64,000 nt of DNA from Nitrosomonas sp. Nm33 (GTDB lineage Bacteria; Pseudomonadota; Gammaproteobacteria; Burkholderiales; Nitrosomonadaceae): contig NZ_FNPJ01000006.1 in NCBI RefSeq assembly GCF_900107265.1, positions 17,879 through 81,878 of the forward strand, written 5' to 3'. The notes under the pieces are model-generated. The model ran no database searches and had not been told where the DNA came from. It saw only the letters and a list, made by a program, of their open reading frames with translations. Each line of letters starts with the position of its first letter. Position 1 is the first letter of the stretch. This document shows positions 18,310 to 30,002 of this stretch, piece after piece. The translations under genes and the position numbers were made by a program.

Positions 18310-18345
18310 AAAATGCTCCGCTACATTTTTTGGCGGAGCATTTTT
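18310..18345. terminator. Intrinsic terminator after the sugar dehydrogenase gene
   Basis: AAATGCTCCGC pairs with GCGGAGCATTT around a loop of about 11 bases and continues into a run of T on the plus strand. The A-run at the other end makes it usable in both directions, serving the nuo operon arriving from the right as well. Confidence 0.85.
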
Positions 18346-18546
18346 GGGTACCTTAAACTGTTTGTTTTCTTAACCAATCCTTCGTTCTTTTCCCCCAAAA
18401 AGGGGATTTAATTTTGAAGAGATTAAAGCTTTGGGTGCTATAGCTACTTCAAACTGACTTTTTGCCACAGCAAAATATCTACACAGATTAGAAAATGTTA
18501 AGTAATCAGCATTAAGATTGATAGTTACAAAGTTTTGGCTATGCAT

Positions 18547-19986
18547 TTACTGCTGAATAGCATAAAGACTCAGCCCCATGAGTGTTTGAGGAAAAATACC
18601 CAGCATGATCACTGCTAAACCATTAATACTGATCAAAACCTTGATATCCAGTCCAGACAAAATGGGCATATCAGTTTCAGGGGCATCGAAATACATAAAT
18701 TTAATAATACGTAAATAATAAAATGCACCAATCAATGAAAGCATCACAGCTACTACAGCCAGCCATATATAACCAACACCTAATACAGCTTGCAGAACAG
18801 CTAATTTTGCATAAAAACCAATCATCGGGGGAATACCCGCCATAGAAAGCATTAAGAACATCATGATCAACGCCAGCCAAGGATTACGCTGATTCAGTCC
18901 TTTCAAATCACTGATATTCTCAGACTCAAAGCCTTCTCGTGAAAGCATCATGATGATGCCAAACGCACCTAACGTCATTAATACATAAGCCACAACGTAA
19001 AATAATGATGAGCTATAACCATTTTCTCCAGCAGCAATAAAGCCAAGCAACACAAAACCCATATGCGATATAGTCGAATAGGCTAACATCCGTTTAATGT
19101 TGGTTTGCACGATAGCAACGAGGTTACCAATGACCATAGATGCCACCGCTAGAATGACTAACATACCCTGCCAGTCGGTTACCAACTCTCCTAATCCATC
19201 AACCAGCAATCTCATAACGAAAGCAAAACCCGCTAGATTGGGAGCGGAACCCACAAATAGTGTCACCGCTGTAGGTGCACCCTGATAAACATCTGGTGCC
19301 CACATATGAAAAGGAGCTGCGTAGAGCTTAAAGGCGATTCCTGCAACAATAAACACCAAGCCTATAATCAATACAGCATGATCAATCGAGCCTGATTGGA
19401 TAATCTCTGCTAGCTTGGTAGTATGCAAGGTACCTGTTGCACCATAAACCATGGACATGCCATACAGTAAAAAACCTGAAGCAAGCGCACCTAATACAAA
19501 AAATTTCATGGCAGCTTCAGTGGCAGCCGTTGAATCTCGCTGCAAAGCTACCATTGCATAAAGAGAAAGTGAAAGCAGCTCCAATCCCAAATAGAGGGTC
19601 ATGAAATGACTGGCCGAAATCATGACCATCATTCCAAGCGTCGCAAACAAGGCAAGACTAAAAAATTCACCTTTAAACATGCCTCGCACGCCGATGTAGA
19701 TGCGCGAGTAGATCAATACGACAGCCACAGTGGCGTAAACCATCAATTTGAGTATGTCTGACAATGCATCATCAACAAACATACCCGAAAAGGTATGATT
19801 ACTATTTGAAGAAAAAGTAGTAAACGTGAGTACTGCGCAACCAATCAGCGCAAATTGTGCCAGAAAAAAAGCAAAATAACGTCTCTTTTCTCCCACAATC
19901 AGATCAACAAGCATAACTACGCATACCATTACCAGCAAAAATATCTCTGGATAAGCAGGAGTAAAATCAGGCGGTAGAAAATCCAT
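18547..19986 (-). CDS. nuoN: NADH-quinone oxidoreductase subunit N
   Basis: 479 residues, about 14 membrane helices, antiporter-like subunit of the complex I membrane arm. Family marks are [18 protein letters not shown] (with the conserved Glu of helix 5), [20 protein letters not shown] (the lysine and discontinuous-helix region) and [18 protein letters not shown]. Last gene of the fourteen-gene operon, 50 bp after nuoM. It is followed by about 200 bp of non-coding sequence and the bidirectional terminator at 18310. Confidence 0.97.
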   Translation of the reverse strand: MDFLPPDFTPAYPEIFLLVMVCVVMLVDLIVGEKRRYFAFFLAQFALIGCAVLTFTTFSSNSNHTFSGMFVDDALSDILKLMVYATVAVVLIYSRIYIGVRGMFKGEFFSLALFATLGMMVMISASHFMTLYLGLELLSLSLYAMVALQRDSTAATEAAMKFFVLGALASGFLLYGMSMVYGATGTLHTTKLAEIIQSGSIDHAVLIIGLVFIVAGIAFKLYAAPFHMWAPDVYQGAPTAVTLFVGSAPNLAGFAFVMRLLVDGLGELVTDWQGMLVILAVASMVIGNLVAIVQTNIKRMLAYSTISHMGFVLLGFIAAGENGYSSSLFYVVAYVLMTLGAFGIIMMLSREGFESENISDLKGLNQRNPWLALIMMFLMLSMAGIPPMIGFYAKLAVLQAVLGVGYIWLAVVAVMLSLIGAFYYLRIIKFMYFDAPETDMPILSGLDIKVLISINGLAVIMLGIFPQTLMGLSLYAIQQ

Positions 19987-20036
19987 TAATTGTCCTCAAA
20001 TTCTGGGGAGTTAATCCAAATATGTTGTTAAAATTT

Positions 20037-21521
20037 TTATAATTTGCTAATTGTCATATGTTCCAGCAAGTTACCAATGGTAGCTTGCATTATCTCAGTT
20101 AACGGAAGCGGGTATACCCCTAACCATAATACTGCTAATGCCAGAATTGCTAATAACATAAATTCACGTTTAGAAATATCTTCTAATGCTTCTACATTTG
20201 CATTTGCCACAGCGCCAAATATGACACGTTTATACATCCACAGTGTATAAGAGGCTCCTAGAATAAGTGTCATAGCAGCAAAAAATGCATACCAGAAATT
20301 GACTTGAATAGTACCCATAATTACCATGAATTCTCCTACGAAACCACTCGTACCAGGTAAACCTGAATTAGCCATGGCGAATAACATGAAGAAAGCAGCA
20401 AATATTGGCATTTTATTAATCACACCGCCATAATCGGCAATCTGACGTGAGTGCAATCTGTCATATAAAACACCTACGCACAAAAACATCGCACCGGAAA
20501 TGAATCCATGCGAAATCATCTGTACCATGGCACCTTCTATTCCAAGATCATTCAATAGAAAAAAACCGAGTGTTACAAAACCCATGTGAGATACCGAGGA
20601 ATAAGCAATAAGCTTTTTCATATCTTGTTGCATCAATGCTACTAATCCAATATATACCACTGCAACCAACGACAGCAGGATCATCAAATCAGCAAGATAT
20701 AAACTCGCATCAGGTGCAATTGGCAGCGAAAATCGCAGAAAACCATAACCACCTAGCTTCAATAATATTGCAGCCAACACGACCGATCCACCGGTTGGTG
20801 CTTCAACATGCGCATCCGGTAACCAGGTATGTACCGGCCACATCGGTACTTTGACTGCAAATGCGAGTAAGAAGGCGACAAATATTAGTATTTGCGGTGT
20901 CATTGCGAGCGGTAACTGGTGATAATCCAGTATTGAGAAACTGCCACCGGACACGTGATACAGGTAAATCAGGGCAATTAACATCAACAGTGAGCCCAGC
21001 AATGTATATAGAAAGAATTTGATTGCTGCATATACTCTGTTGGGACCACCCCAGACACCAATAATAATGAACATGGGAATCAGCGAGGCTTCCCAGAAAG
21101 TATAGAAAAGTACTGCATCCAATGAAGCGAATACACCGTTGACTATCCCTGACATAATCAGGAAAGCACCTAAATACTGGGAAATACGTTCACGAATGAC
21201 TTCCCATCCGGCTATTACAATTAAAGGCGTAATAAAGCAGTTCAGTAAAATCAGTGGCATTGAGATACCATCAATACCCACATGATAATGAACATTCAGC
21301 CGCTCAAACCAAACATATTTCTCTACAAATTGCATCGTACTCAATGTAGGATCAAAGCGCATATAAAGCGGTAGCGCTACAATGAAGCCGATTATTGATC
21401 CTACGAGGGAGAGCCAACGTGCTAATAAGGGATTACGATCACTGCCAATTGCCAAAACAATCAGGCCAAAGATAATAGGCAACCAGATAACTAAACTTAA
21501 TAGTGGGAATCCAACCAACAT
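20037..21521 (-). CDS. nuoM: NADH-quinone oxidoreductase subunit M
   Basis: 494 residues, antiporter-like proton-translocating subunit. Visible marks: HVGIDGISMPLILL near the N-terminus, FYTFWEASLIPMFIIIG with the helix-5 Glu, KVPMWPVHTWLPDAHVEAPT (lysine and HTWLPDAH motif) and KKLIAYSSVSHMGFVTLG. It lies between nuoL (102 bp upstream) and nuoN (50 bp downstream). No substitution was noticed at the charged residues of the proton path. Confidence 0.97.
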   Translation of the reverse strand: MLVGFPLLSLVIWLPIIFGLIVLAIGSDRNPLLARWLSLVGSIIGFIVALPLYMRFDPTLSTMQFVEKYVWFERLNVHYHVGIDGISMPLILLNCFITPLIVIAGWEVIRERISQYLGAFLIMSGIVNGVFASLDAVLFYTFWEASLIPMFIIIGVWGGPNRVYAAIKFFLYTLLGSLLMLIALIYLYHVSGGSFSILDYHQLPLAMTPQILIFVAFLLAFAVKVPMWPVHTWLPDAHVEAPTGGSVVLAAILLKLGGYGFLRFSLPIAPDASLYLADLMILLSLVAVVYIGLVALMQQDMKKLIAYSSVSHMGFVTLGFFLLNDLGIEGAMVQMISHGFISGAMFLCVGVLYDRLHSRQIADYGGVINKMPIFAAFFMLFAMANSGLPGTSGFVGEFMVIMGTIQVNFWYAFFAAMTLILGASYTLWMYKRVIFGAVANANVEALEDISKREFMLLAILALAVLWLGVYPLPLTEIMQATIGNLLEHMTISKL

Positions 21522-21623
21522 GATTATTCCATTTCGTTTACATGTAAATGCGTTTTTGTTTTTTTAGAGCACCATGAAAACTACCATCTGGTACTTTGTA
21601 TTCTTTTTTCACACTATTTCTTT

Positions 21624-23570
21624 TCAGAAATAGAAAAGCCACAAACTCATTAAAATGAAGACACCTACAATCATGGTAAATGCATAATGATAAATGTAGC
21701 CTGATTGAAAACGTCGTGTCACAGAAGCTGTCAAAGCAACTACACGTGCTGTTCCATTGACAAAGAAACCATCAATGATTTTGACATCACCGATTTTCCA
21801 CAAAGCAGTTCCTAGCGCGCGCGTCCCACCTGCAAATAGCCATGAATAAATCTCATCGATATAATATTTGCGATCGAGCAAAGTATAGATTGGACCTGAT
21901 AATCTCTTGATTTTGGCAGGTAATTCAGTTTTATATAAATATAAAAACCAAGCAGTGAGGATTCCACCTAGTGAAAGCCAGAAAGGTGCGGTTGAGAACG
22001 CATGCAACATCATTCCTATGACCCCTGTAAATTCTGCTTCTAATTTTGCAATCGCTCCATGTGCCGGAAGTATCTTAATAGCTCCTGCAAAATAATCACC
22101 GAATACCATTGTTCCTATCAGCCAGCCAGCAGCAACAGTTGGTATCGCCAATACTATGAGCGGTACCGTTACAACCCGTGGTGATTCATGCAAATGGTCC
22201 CGCGTATGGGCATCCATTCGCGTTTCACCATGAAATGTCATGAACATTAAGCGGAAAGTATAAAGTGCAGTAACAAATACTGTTGCGAGTACACAAAAAT
22301 GAGCGAACTCAGCACCTGGAATATTTGCAAATTTCACTGCTTCGATAATCGCATCTTTAGAGAAAAATCCCGAAAAACCGGGTACACCTGCACTTGCTAG
22401 TGCAGCAATGAACATTGTCCAGTAAGTAATGGGCATGTACTTTTTTAATCCTCCCATCTGGCGCATATCTTGCTCATGGTGCATTGCTATAATCACTGAG
22501 CCTGCACCAAGAAACAGTACCGCCTTGAAGAAAGCGTGAGTCATGAGATGGAAAATAGCGATCGAATAAGCCGATGCGCCTAATGCAACAGTCATGTAAC
22601 CAAGCTGCGATAATGTAGAAAAAGCAACTACACGTTTAATGTCATTTTGTACCACGGCAACCAACGCCATAAATAAGGTAGTAATACCACCTATTACCAG
22701 GATTGTTGATAGCGCTGCTTCAGACAATTCAAATAAAGGTGACATCCGGGCAACCATAAAGATACCGGCGGTTACCATGGTAGCAGCATGTATCAAAGCG
22801 GATATCGGCGTAGGGCCTTCCATCGAATCAGGTAACCACACATGTAAAGGGAATTGAGCAGACTTTCCCATAGCACCAACAAATAACAAGAGACATATGA
22901 CTGTCATCAACATCCAGGATTGTCCCGGTATGATTTCTATGGAATGCGCAGCCATATGATTTGCATGAGCGAATACGATTTCGTAATCAAGTGTTCCAAA
23001 ATACATCAGGACTAAAGCAATGCCCAGCAAAAAACCGAAATCACCCACCCGGTTAACCAGAAAGGCTTTCAAGTTGGCATATATCGCAGTGGGGCGCGTA
23101 TACCAGAAACCGATAAGTAAATAGGAAACAAGCCCTACCGCTTCCCAGCCAAAGAAAAGCTGTAAGAAGTTATTAGACATCACCAACATCAGCATGGAAA
23201 AAGTAAACAGCGAAATATAACTAAAAAATCGCTGATACCCAGGGTCACCATGCATATAACCAATGGTGTAGATATGTACCATCAACGATACTAAAGTTAC
23301 CACTACCATCATAGTAGCGGTAAGCAAATCAATTAAAAATCCAATCTCGAAATGAATTTCGCCCAATACCATCCATGTATACACACTACCGTTATATGTA
23401 TTACCTTGGTAAACATCGACAAAAATAACTAAAGAGGCGATTAGAGATATGAAAACTAATAATATAGTCGTTCGATGACTCCAAATTGTGCCTATAAAAC
23501 GACCGAATAGTCCTGCAATGATTGCACCCATAAGTGGTGCCAGCGGGACCAGTAAATAAAGTTTTTCCAT
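21624..23570 (-). CDS. nuoL: NADH-quinone oxidoreductase subunit L
   Basis: 648 residues, the distal antiporter-like subunit with the long C-terminal lateral helix that braces the membrane arm. Conserved: MLVMSNNFLQLFFGWEAVGL (helix-5 Glu), KSAQFPLHVWLPDSMEGPTP, ALIHAATMVTAGIFMVAR and KRVVAFSTLSQLGYM. The C-terminal part (after about residue 500) carries the amphipathic helix and a final membrane anchor. It follows nuoK by 72 bp; its own start ATG at 23570 is clear. Confidence 0.97.
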   Translation of the reverse strand: MEKLYLLVPLAPLMGAIIAGLFGRFIGTIWSHRTTILLVFISLIASLVIFVDVYQGNTYNGSVYTWMVLGEIHFEIGFLIDLLTATMMVVVTLVSLMVHIYTIGYMHGDPGYQRFFSYISLFTFSMLMLVMSNNFLQLFFGWEAVGLVSYLLIGFWYTRPTAIYANLKAFLVNRVGDFGFLLGIALVLMYFGTLDYEIVFAHANHMAAHSIEIIPGQSWMLMTVICLLLFVGAMGKSAQFPLHVWLPDSMEGPTPISALIHAATMVTAGIFMVARMSPLFELSEAALSTILVIGGITTLFMALVAVVQNDIKRVVAFSTLSQLGYMTVALGASAYSIAIFHLMTHAFFKAVLFLGAGSVIIAMHHEQDMRQMGGLKKYMPITYWTMFIAALASAGVPGFSGFFSKDAIIEAVKFANIPGAEFAHFCVLATVFVTALYTFRLMFMTFHGETRMDAHTRDHLHESPRVVTVPLIVLAIPTVAAGWLIGTMVFGDYFAGAIKILPAHGAIAKLEAEFTGVIGMMLHAFSTAPFWLSLGGILTAWFLYLYKTELPAKIKRLSGPIYTLLDRKYYIDEIYSWLFAGGTRALGTALWKIGDVKIIDGFFVNGTARVVALTASVTRRFQSGYIYHYAFTMIVGVFILMSLWLFYF

Positions 23571-23642
23571 CTATGTTATAAAATATTAATTGTCAGTTAT
23601 CAAACAGTTTTGTATTCTGTCAAGAGGCAAATGCTCCCCTTC

Positions 23643-23948
23643 TTAGCCTTTCAGCTCATCAAGATCATCCACATTAATGGTACGCAAATTACGAAAAAGC
23701 ACTACCAGTATTGCAAGCCCAATAGCCGCTTCCGCTGCTGCCACGGTAAGGATAAAAAAAACAAAAATCTGCCCTGCTGTATCTTGGAGAAAATGAGAGA
23801 AAGCAACAAAGTTTATATTGACTGCCAACAGCATTAATTCGATAGACATCAATAGAATAATCACATTTTTTCTATTGAGAAAAATACCAACCACGCCTAT
23901 CGCAAACAATATTGCACCAAGTACGAGATAATGAGATAACGATATCAA
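23643..23948 (-). CDS. nuoK: NADH-quinone oxidoreductase subunit K
   Basis: 101 residues, three membrane helices. The family signature [18 protein letters not shown] (about residues 33-50) holds the essential Glu of helix 2, and [17 protein letters not shown] holds the second one in helix 3. Small core subunit of the membrane arm between NuoJ and NuoN. It is separated from nuoJ by 65 bp and from nuoL by 72 bp, wider spacings than in the front half of the operon. Confidence 0.96.
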   Translation of the reverse strand: MISLSHYLVLGAILFAIGVVGIFLNRKNVIILLMSIELMLLAVNINFVAFSHFLQDTAGQIFVFFILTVAAAEAAIGLAILVVLFRNLRTINVDDLDELKG

Positions 23949-24013
23949 CTAACCACCTTTTAATCTGAATATATATGATAAATGGTTTTATTTTTATATC
24001 TGTGTTACAACTT

Positions 24014-24619
24014 TTATTCTTTATTCTCAGAAGGCATAGAAATTATTCGTAACCGATCTTCTCGTTTTACAGCAACTTGTTTTGAAGGATTTGGTGATTT
24101 TTTATCGGTACGATAACGTAAAGTAAGCGCAATCGCTGCCACCATTGCTACCAATAAAATAACTGCCGCCAATTCAAATGCATAAACATACTCGGTATAT
24201 ATCAAACGCCCTAATTCTTTGGTATTACTATAATCAGCCTGGTGCGGTTGGGGAATTGGCATATTATCCAGATTGAACTGCCTTCCCATCAAAACCATAC
24301 CCATTTCAATAGCTAAAACTAACGATAGTAATGCGCCAAATGGAAACCATTTCCAAAAACCTTCACGTAAACGATCAAGATTAATATCCAGCATCATGAC
24401 TACGAATAGGAATAAAACCATTACAGCGCCTACATAAACTAATACTAATGTAATCGCAAGAAACTCAGCTTCCAAAAGCAACCATATTCCAGCAGAAGTA
24501 AAAAAAGCGAGTACTAACAACAATGCAGCATATACTGGATTACGTAGGGTAATTACCCCTAGCGCAGACAACACTAATACTCCAGAAAAAAAATAAAATA
24601 TAAGATCCTGAAAATTCAT
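24014..24619 (-). CDS. nuoJ: NADH-quinone oxidoreductase subunit J
   Basis: 201 residues, five membrane helices. Marks are LRNPVYAALLLVLAFFTSAG, LLEAEFLAITLVLVYVGAVM (the helix-3 region with the pi-bulge) and LFLFVVMMLDI. A positively charged C-terminal tail (KKSPNPSKQVAVKREDRLR) reaches beyond the last helix. It joins the quinone-binding heel NuoH/NuoA to the antiporter arm. It starts 20 bp after nuoI. Confidence 0.95.
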   Translation of the reverse strand: MNFQDLIFYFFSGVLVLSALGVITLRNPVYAALLLVLAFFTSAGIWLLLEAEFLAITLVLVYVGAVMVLFLFVVMMLDINLDRLREGFWKWFPFGALLSLVLAIEMGMVLMGRQFNLDNMPIPQPHQADYSNTKELGRLIYTEYVYAFELAAVILLVAMVAAIALTLRYRTDKKSPNPSKQVAVKREDRLRIISMPSENKE

Positions 24620-24639
24620 GAGTGTCTTAATTTGTATGT

Positions 24640-25128
24640 TTATCGGTAAGGTGCATCGGCTTCTTTGTCTTTCGCGATCTGCTCCTCATAACGATCCCCA
24701 ACTGCAAGAAGCATTTCTTTCGTATAGGTCAGATCACCACGTATCTCCCCGTGGTATTCAAGCACCCGTGTTTCAACAATTGCATCGACCGGGCACGCTT
24801 CCTCGCAAAAGCCACAAAATATACACTTTATTAGATCAATATCATATCGAGTCGTACGTCGAGTTCCATCTTCTCGCTGGTCTGATTCAATGGTAATTGC
24901 CAAAGCGGGGCATACCGCCTCACACAGTTTACAAGCAATACAACGCTCCTCTCCATTAGGATAACGACGCAGCGCATGCAATCCACGGAATCGCGGCGAT
25001 TGGGGCGTTTTTTCCTCTGGATAATGTACCGTGATCTTAGGCGCAAATAGATAGCGCCCAGTAACTTTCATTCCTTTTAATAATTCAAACAGCAGAAATG
25101 ATTTTAAAAAATGTTTAATACGTTCCAT
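24640..25128 (-). CDS. nuoI: NADH-quinone oxidoreductase subunit I, 2x[4Fe-4S]
   Basis: 162 residues with two ferredoxin-type clusters: Cys63, 66, 69 and 73 ([12 protein letters not shown]) and Cys102, 105, 108 and 112 ([16 protein letters not shown]). They carry the N6a/N6b clusters that pass electrons from NuoG towards NuoB. The N-terminal amphipathic helix ([20 protein letters not shown]) anchors the subunit at the membrane. All eight ligands are present. It begins 14 bp after nuoH. Confidence 0.97.
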   Translation of the reverse strand: MERIKHFLKSFLLFELLKGMKVTGRYLFAPKITVHYPEEKTPQSPRFRGLHALRRYPNGEERCIACKLCEAVCPALAITIESDQREDGTRRTTRYDIDLIKCIFCGFCEEACPVDAIVETRVLEYHGEIRGDLTYTKEMLLAVGDRYEEQIAKDKEADAPYR

Positions 25129-25142
25129 TTCTCTTCCTCCCT

Positions 25143-26246
25143 TTATTTAAACCATAGGTTCAGTGGGAATAATTCTTTACTTGAGTCAGGTAGCTGCAAC
25201 AGTACGCCCAATATAAGAATCCATATCAAAGTAATCGGAATAAAAATCTTCCAGCCAAGACGCATAATCTGATCATAGCGATAACGCGGAAAAGTAGCGC
25301 GGAACCACAAAAAGAAAAATAACATAAACGCTATTTTCAATAACAACCATACTATTCCGGGTATAAAGGTAAACGGTGCAATATTCAATGGAGGAAGCCA
25401 GCCACCTAAAAACATGATACTGGTAAGCGTCGCAACCAGTATCATATTGGCATATTCTGCCAAGAAAAAGACAGTAAATGCCATTCCTGAATAGTCAACA
25501 TGGAATCCCGCAACAATTTCTGATTCACCCTCAGCGACATCGAATGGAGCACGATTTGTCTCGGCCACACCAGAGATAAAATAAACCAAGAACATTGGAA
25601 ATAAAGGAATCAGGTACCAATTCAGAAAACTATCACCTTGTTGGCCCTTAACGATATCTCCTAAATTCAAGCTTTGAGACATCATTAATACACAAACCAG
25701 CGCAAAACCCATCGCCAGCTCATATGAAACAAGCTGTGCCGCAGATCGCATCGATCCCAAGAACGCATATTTAGAATTAGAAGCCCATCCAGCTATAATC
25801 ACACCATAAACGCCCAACGAAGTCATCGCTAAAATATAGAGCAGACCAGCATTGATATCAGCAAGCACGAGTTCAGGTGAAAAAGGTACTACTGCCCATG
25901 CTGCTAGGGCGGGTGCGATCGTAATAATAGGTGCAAGCAGAAACAAGAACTTGTTGGCGCCAGTGGGAATAATGATCTCTTTCATGATCGCCTTTACCGC
26001 ATCTGCGATAGGCTGTCCCCATCCACGCAACCATGGAATTCCGAAAAAGGTTACTCGATTGGGCCCTACCCTAATCTGCATATAAGCGATAATCTTACGC
26101 TCAGCAAATGTGAGATAGGCAACCGCTAAAAGCAATGGCACAACAATCACAAAAATATAGAAAATGTTCTTTGCCAAAATAAAAGCTGTCATGCCCCAGT
26201 CAGCACCAAACATCTGCTCAAACAGCTGTTGTGTATAGTCCATCAA
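25143..26246 (-). CDS. nuoH: NADH-quinone oxidoreductase subunit H
   Basis: 367 residues, eight to nine membrane helices, forming the quinone tunnel with NuoB and NuoD. Marks: [19 protein letters not shown] near residues 47-65, [17 protein letters not shown], and the charged loop [19 protein letters not shown] that lines the quinone cavity. The start ATG at 26246 gives [11 protein letters not shown]; the second Met is one codon later. It follows nuoG by 18 bp. Confidence 0.97.
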   Translation of the reverse strand: MMDYTQQLFEQMFGADWGMTAFILAKNIFYIFVIVVPLLLAVAYLTFAERKIIAYMQIRVGPNRVTFFGIPWLRGWGQPIADAVKAIMKEIIIPTGANKFLFLLAPIITIAPALAAWAVVPFSPELVLADINAGLLYILAMTSLGVYGVIIAGWASNSKYAFLGSMRSAAQLVSYELAMGFALVCVLMMSQSLNLGDIVKGQQGDSFLNWYLIPLFPMFLVYFISGVAETNRAPFDVAEGESEIVAGFHVDYSGMAFTVFFLAEYANMILVATLTSIMFLGGWLPPLNIAPFTFIPGIVWLLLKIAFMLFFFLWFRATFPRYRYDQIMRLGWKIFIPITLIWILILGVLLQLPDSSKELFPLNLWFK

Positions 26247-26264
26247 CGAATCTCACTCGTATTT

Positions 26265-28667
26265 TTATAATTTTTCTACTGAAATTTCTCCAAACAACGC
26301 ACCGAGGGCTATAGTATTGGAATGCGCGGAAGCTACACGCACACAATTGAAAGGTAGCTCATCATCACACGCTACTTCAAGCTGTACTTCACCATCACCC
26401 TGTTTTAATCTAACTATCTCGCCTTCGTTCACATTAAGCTGCTCAAGCAATACAGTGGGTAACCATACTTTCGGTGGTGCCGCATCACTAGTCAGCTGCA
26501 AAGATTCAGCACGTCGCACAATGGGATCTGCTTGATAAATTGGAACTTCTCCAATGCGCTGCAAACCAATCATTTCCTCGGAAGGTATATTTATCGCGTA
26601 ATCTTTTAAATCATTATTAAGATATCTTGTGATGACATCTTCAGCTGGAATAACCTGTGCGCGAATTTGCTCCGATGTTTCGTAATCAAAGCCATCTAAC
26701 TGCAACAAATTACCCAGTACTCGCAAAACTTTCCAGCCAGGACGTGTATCTCCCAATGGTGAAACTACACCGTTGAAACTTTGCACCCGCCCCTCTGTAT
26801 TCACAAATGTTCCAGAAGTTTCAGTAAAGGGAGCAATAGGCAAAATCACATCCGCATAATTGGTAATATTGCCTCTAAAAGAGCTCAGAGAAACAACAAA
26901 TTCAGCATTGTCAATTACTTTCATCGCTTGCTGCGGATTATATGCATCAAGTTCCGGTTCCAGATTCATGAGTATGTAAGCCTTGCAAGGAGGTACAGCG
27001 TTATTCGGGCTATTACCAAGCATTTGCGCTGCATTGAATGGAGGCTCAGCATGCTTGATCTCAGATCCCAATACACCTTGATTTGGAATGGCTCCTGCGA
27101 GATATGCACCTACACTGTTTGCAGCCTCACCGAGAAATCCAAAGCTCGCTCCTGCTAATTTGGCAATTACTTGTGCGATCGCATGGATATCTGCATAGGA
27201 TGGATGATGTTGAGCTATATTCCCCAGAAAAATTGCAGCAGGACTATTAGTCAGCATGCTATTTGCAATTGTTTGTGCCTCATCAGTAACGTTCACTGCT
27301 TCCAGTGACTGCATGATATGCTTAGAAATCCCTTCGCTAGATTTAGCCTCAATCATCGCTTTAAGAACTCGCGCCAACATATTCACCATTTCAGAAGGTG
27401 CAATGATTGCACGATTCGCGACTCTCATTAATAGATCATCGTCCATCGGATTAATAATGTTGAGTTGCGCTCCATTTTTCACTGCTTGCCGAAAACGATG
27501 AGCCAGAAGAGGATGATCTTTGCGTAAGGTACTGCCAATGATCAGAACTGATTTCAATTGTTGAACATCAGCGATGTTCATACCTAGCCATGGCACTCCC
27601 TGAAGGTTGCTATCAGCCCGGAAATCCGCTTGGCGCACACGATGATCTATATTTCCACCCCCTAGCGCTCGTATTAATTTTTGTAATAAAAAGAGCTCTT
27701 CCAAGGTGCTATGAGCCGATCCTAAAGCTCCGATACCCTTTGCACCGTGTCTTTCCATCACTGATTTTAAGCCATCAACAGTAAATATCAGTGCTTCCGG
27801 CCAATCACACGAATGCCATTGACCATTACGCTTGATCATGGGAGTGGTCAAACGATCTTCCGAATTTAATCCTTCGTAGGAAAAACGATCTTTATCCGAT
27901 AACCAGCATTCGTTAATTTCTTCATTCTCGCGGGGTAAGACTCGCATTACCCTGTCTATTTTTACCTGCACAATTAAGTTACTACCTAAACCGCAATGAG
28001 GGCTGATCGATTTTCTGCGCGATAACTCCCAAGTACGGGCAGAATAACGGAATGGTTTACTGACCAGAGCACCTACTGGACAAAGGTCTATTACATTACC
28101 TGATAATTCTGAATCAACCGTTTTCCCAACGAACGCCAAAATTTCTGAATGCTCACCACGACCTGCCTGGCCTAATTCCATGATCCCTGCAATTTCCTGA
28201 CCAAAACGTACACAACGTGTGCAATGTATGCAGCGCGTCATATCTGTTGAAATAAGCGGGCCCAGGTTTTTATTTGTGACCACCCGTTTTGCTTCCTGGT
28301 AACGGGATTCACTGGCTCCATAACCAACCGCCAGATCTTGTAATTGACATTCACCACCTTGATCACAAATGGGGCAATCCAGCGGATGGTTGATAAGCAG
28401 AAACTCCATTACACCTTTTTGCGCCGTTACTGCCTGCTGAGAGTGCGTATAGACTTTCATTCCTTCCGTTGCTGGTGTCGCGCAAGCAGGTAAGGGCTTA
28501 GGTGCTTTCTCTACTTGTACCAAGCACATGCGGCAATTCGCAGCGATCGACAACTTTTTGTGATAGCAAAAATGAGGAATATAAATCCCGAGCTGTCTTG
28601 CACCGTCCATTACGGTGCCACCTTTGGGTACAGTTACTTGCTTACCATTGATTTCGATATTGATCAT
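26265..28667 (-). CDS. nuoG: NADH-quinone oxidoreductase subunit G
   Basis: 800 residues. The N-terminal [2Fe-2S] ferredoxin domain has PHFCYHKKLSIAANCRMC; the next cluster regions are CPICDQGGECQLQD and TRCIHCTRCVRFGQEIAG. The remainder is the molybdopterin-oxidoreductase fold, catalytically inactive in complex I, with NIIDLCPVGAL-type and SLSSFRGNITNYADVILP stretches. It carries electrons through N1b, N4 and N5. It begins 57 bp after nuoF. No frame interruption was noticed. Confidence 0.96.
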   Translation of the reverse strand: MINIEINGKQVTVPKGGTVMDGARQLGIYIPHFCYHKKLSIAANCRMCLVQVEKAPKPLPACATPATEGMKVYTHSQQAVTAQKGVMEFLLINHPLDCPICDQGGECQLQDLAVGYGASESRYQEAKRVVTNKNLGPLISTDMTRCIHCTRCVRFGQEIAGIMELGQAGRGEHSEILAFVGKTVDSELSGNVIDLCPVGALVSKPFRYSARTWELSRRKSISPHCGLGSNLIVQVKIDRVMRVLPRENEEINECWLSDKDRFSYEGLNSEDRLTTPMIKRNGQWHSCDWPEALIFTVDGLKSVMERHGAKGIGALGSAHSTLEELFLLQKLIRALGGGNIDHRVRQADFRADSNLQGVPWLGMNIADVQQLKSVLIIGSTLRKDHPLLAHRFRQAVKNGAQLNIINPMDDDLLMRVANRAIIAPSEMVNMLARVLKAMIEAKSSEGISKHIMQSLEAVNVTDEAQTIANSMLTNSPAAIFLGNIAQHHPSYADIHAIAQVIAKLAGASFGFLGEAANSVGAYLAGAIPNQGVLGSEIKHAEPPFNAAQMLGNSPNNAVPPCKAYILMNLEPELDAYNPQQAMKVIDNAEFVVSLSSFRGNITNYADVILPIAPFTETSGTFVNTEGRVQSFNGVVSPLGDTRPGWKVLRVLGNLLQLDGFDYETSEQIRAQVIPAEDVITRYLNNDLKDYAINIPSEEMIGLQRIGEVPIYQADPIVRRAESLQLTSDAAPPKVWLPTVLLEQLNVNEGEIVRLKQGDGEVQLEVACDDELPFNCVRVASAHSNTIALGALFGEISVEKL

Positions 28668-28724
28668 CGATTACAAACTCTCGGATTAATCACACATAAA
28701 AAAAACATATCGAGTTAGTGCTCA

Positions 28725-30002
28725 TCACACCATACATTTCTTATGCTCAATGTGATACACAAACTCATCTCGAAAATGCTGCAGCATTGCGCGCACGGGC
28801 ATTGCCGCTGCATCACCTAATGCGCAAATGGTGCGCCCTTGAATATTGTCAGCCAGATTGTCGAGCAGATCCAGATCTTCAGGCCTGCCTTTCCCGTGCT
28901 CTATACGATTGATAATACGATAAAGCCAGCCTGTTCCTTCCCTACACGGCGTGCACTGACCGCAGGATTCTTCATAATAAAAATAAGATAGGCGCTCCAG
29001 CGCTCTCACCATGCAGGTTGTGTCGTCCATGATAATTACCGCGCCGGAACCGAGCATTGACCCAGCTTTAGCGATTGAGTCATAATCCATATCCGTTTTC
29101 ATCATCACATCACCCGGCAGAACAGGCATCGAAGACCCTCCTGGAATACACCCTTTTAGCTTTCTGCCACCGCGCATACCCCCTGCCATTTCTAATAGTT
29201 CCGCAAAAGGGATGCCTAGGGGCACTTCATAATTTCCTGGTTTATTAACATGACCTGATATCGAAAAAATCTTAGTGCCGCCATTGTTGGGTTTTCCTAA
29301 CTGTAAGTATTTCTCTCCACCATGACGGATGATCCAAGGCACTGAAGCAAATGTTTCGGTATTGTTGATAGTTGTTGGTTTACCGTAAAGACCATAGCTT
29401 GCAGGAAACGGGGGCTTGAAGCGAGGCTGTCCCTTTTTGCCTTCTATAGATTCGAGTAATGCCGTCTCTTCACCGCAAATATACGCGCCATAGCCGTGGT
29501 GATTATAAAGCTGGAAGCTAAAATCCGAACCTAGAATATTGTTCCCAAGAAAACCAGCTAGGCGTGCTTCTTCGACAGCCTCTTCCATGCGCTCATAGGT
29601 CTCCCAGATTTCACCATGAACATAGTTGTAACCCGTTTTAGCCCCCATGGCATAAGCGGCAATCGCCATACCTTCAATCAAGATATGCGGATTGTATCGC
29701 ATGATGTCGCGATCTTTAAATGTACCCGGCTCACCTTCATCTGAATTGCATACCAGATACTTATCCCCTTCGTATTGACGGGGCATGAAACTCCATTTCA
29801 AGCCTGTTGGGAATCCTGCACCCCCACGACCTCGCAATGCAGACTTTTTAACCTCTTCAATGACATTTTCAGGTGGTATCTTATTTGCAATAATTTTTTT
29901 GAGAGCAGCGTAACCATCACGCTTAAGATAGCTTTTCAATCTCCAGTTCTCAGGATCAGTGGGATTCACATCGGCCAGAATCACTTGAACAGACTGAGTC
30001 AT
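28725..30002 (-). CDS. nuoF: NADH-quinone oxidoreductase subunit F (NADH/FMN-binding)
   Basis: 425 residues. [10 protein letters not shown] at residues 58-67 is the NADH-binding glycine loop; [20 protein letters not shown] and the [13 protein letters not shown] motif near residue 350 supply FMN contacts and the N3 [4Fe-4S] cluster ligands. It is the electron entry point of complex I, working with NuoE and NuoG. The ATG at 30002 overlaps the nuoE stop by 4 bases, implying coupled translation. Confidence 0.97.
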   Translation of the reverse strand: MTQSVQVILADVNPTDPENWRLKSYLKRDGYAALKKIIANKIPPENVIEEVKKSALRGRGGAGFPTGLKWSFMPRQYEGDKYLVCNSDEGEPGTFKDRDIMRYNPHILIEGMAIAAYAMGAKTGYNYVHGEIWETYERMEEAVEEARLAGFLGNNILGSDFSFQLYNHHGYGAYICGEETALLESIEGKKGQPRFKPPFPASYGLYGKPTTINNTETFASVPWIIRHGGEKYLQLGKPNNGGTKIFSISGHVNKPGNYEVPLGIPFAELLEMAGGMRGGRKLKGCIPGGSSMPVLPGDVMMKTDMDYDSIAKAGSMLGSGAVIIMDDTTCMVRALERLSYFYYEESCGQCTPCREGTGWLYRIINRIEHGKGRPEDLDLLDNLADNIQGRTICALGDAAAMPVRAMLQHFRDEFVYHIEHKKCMV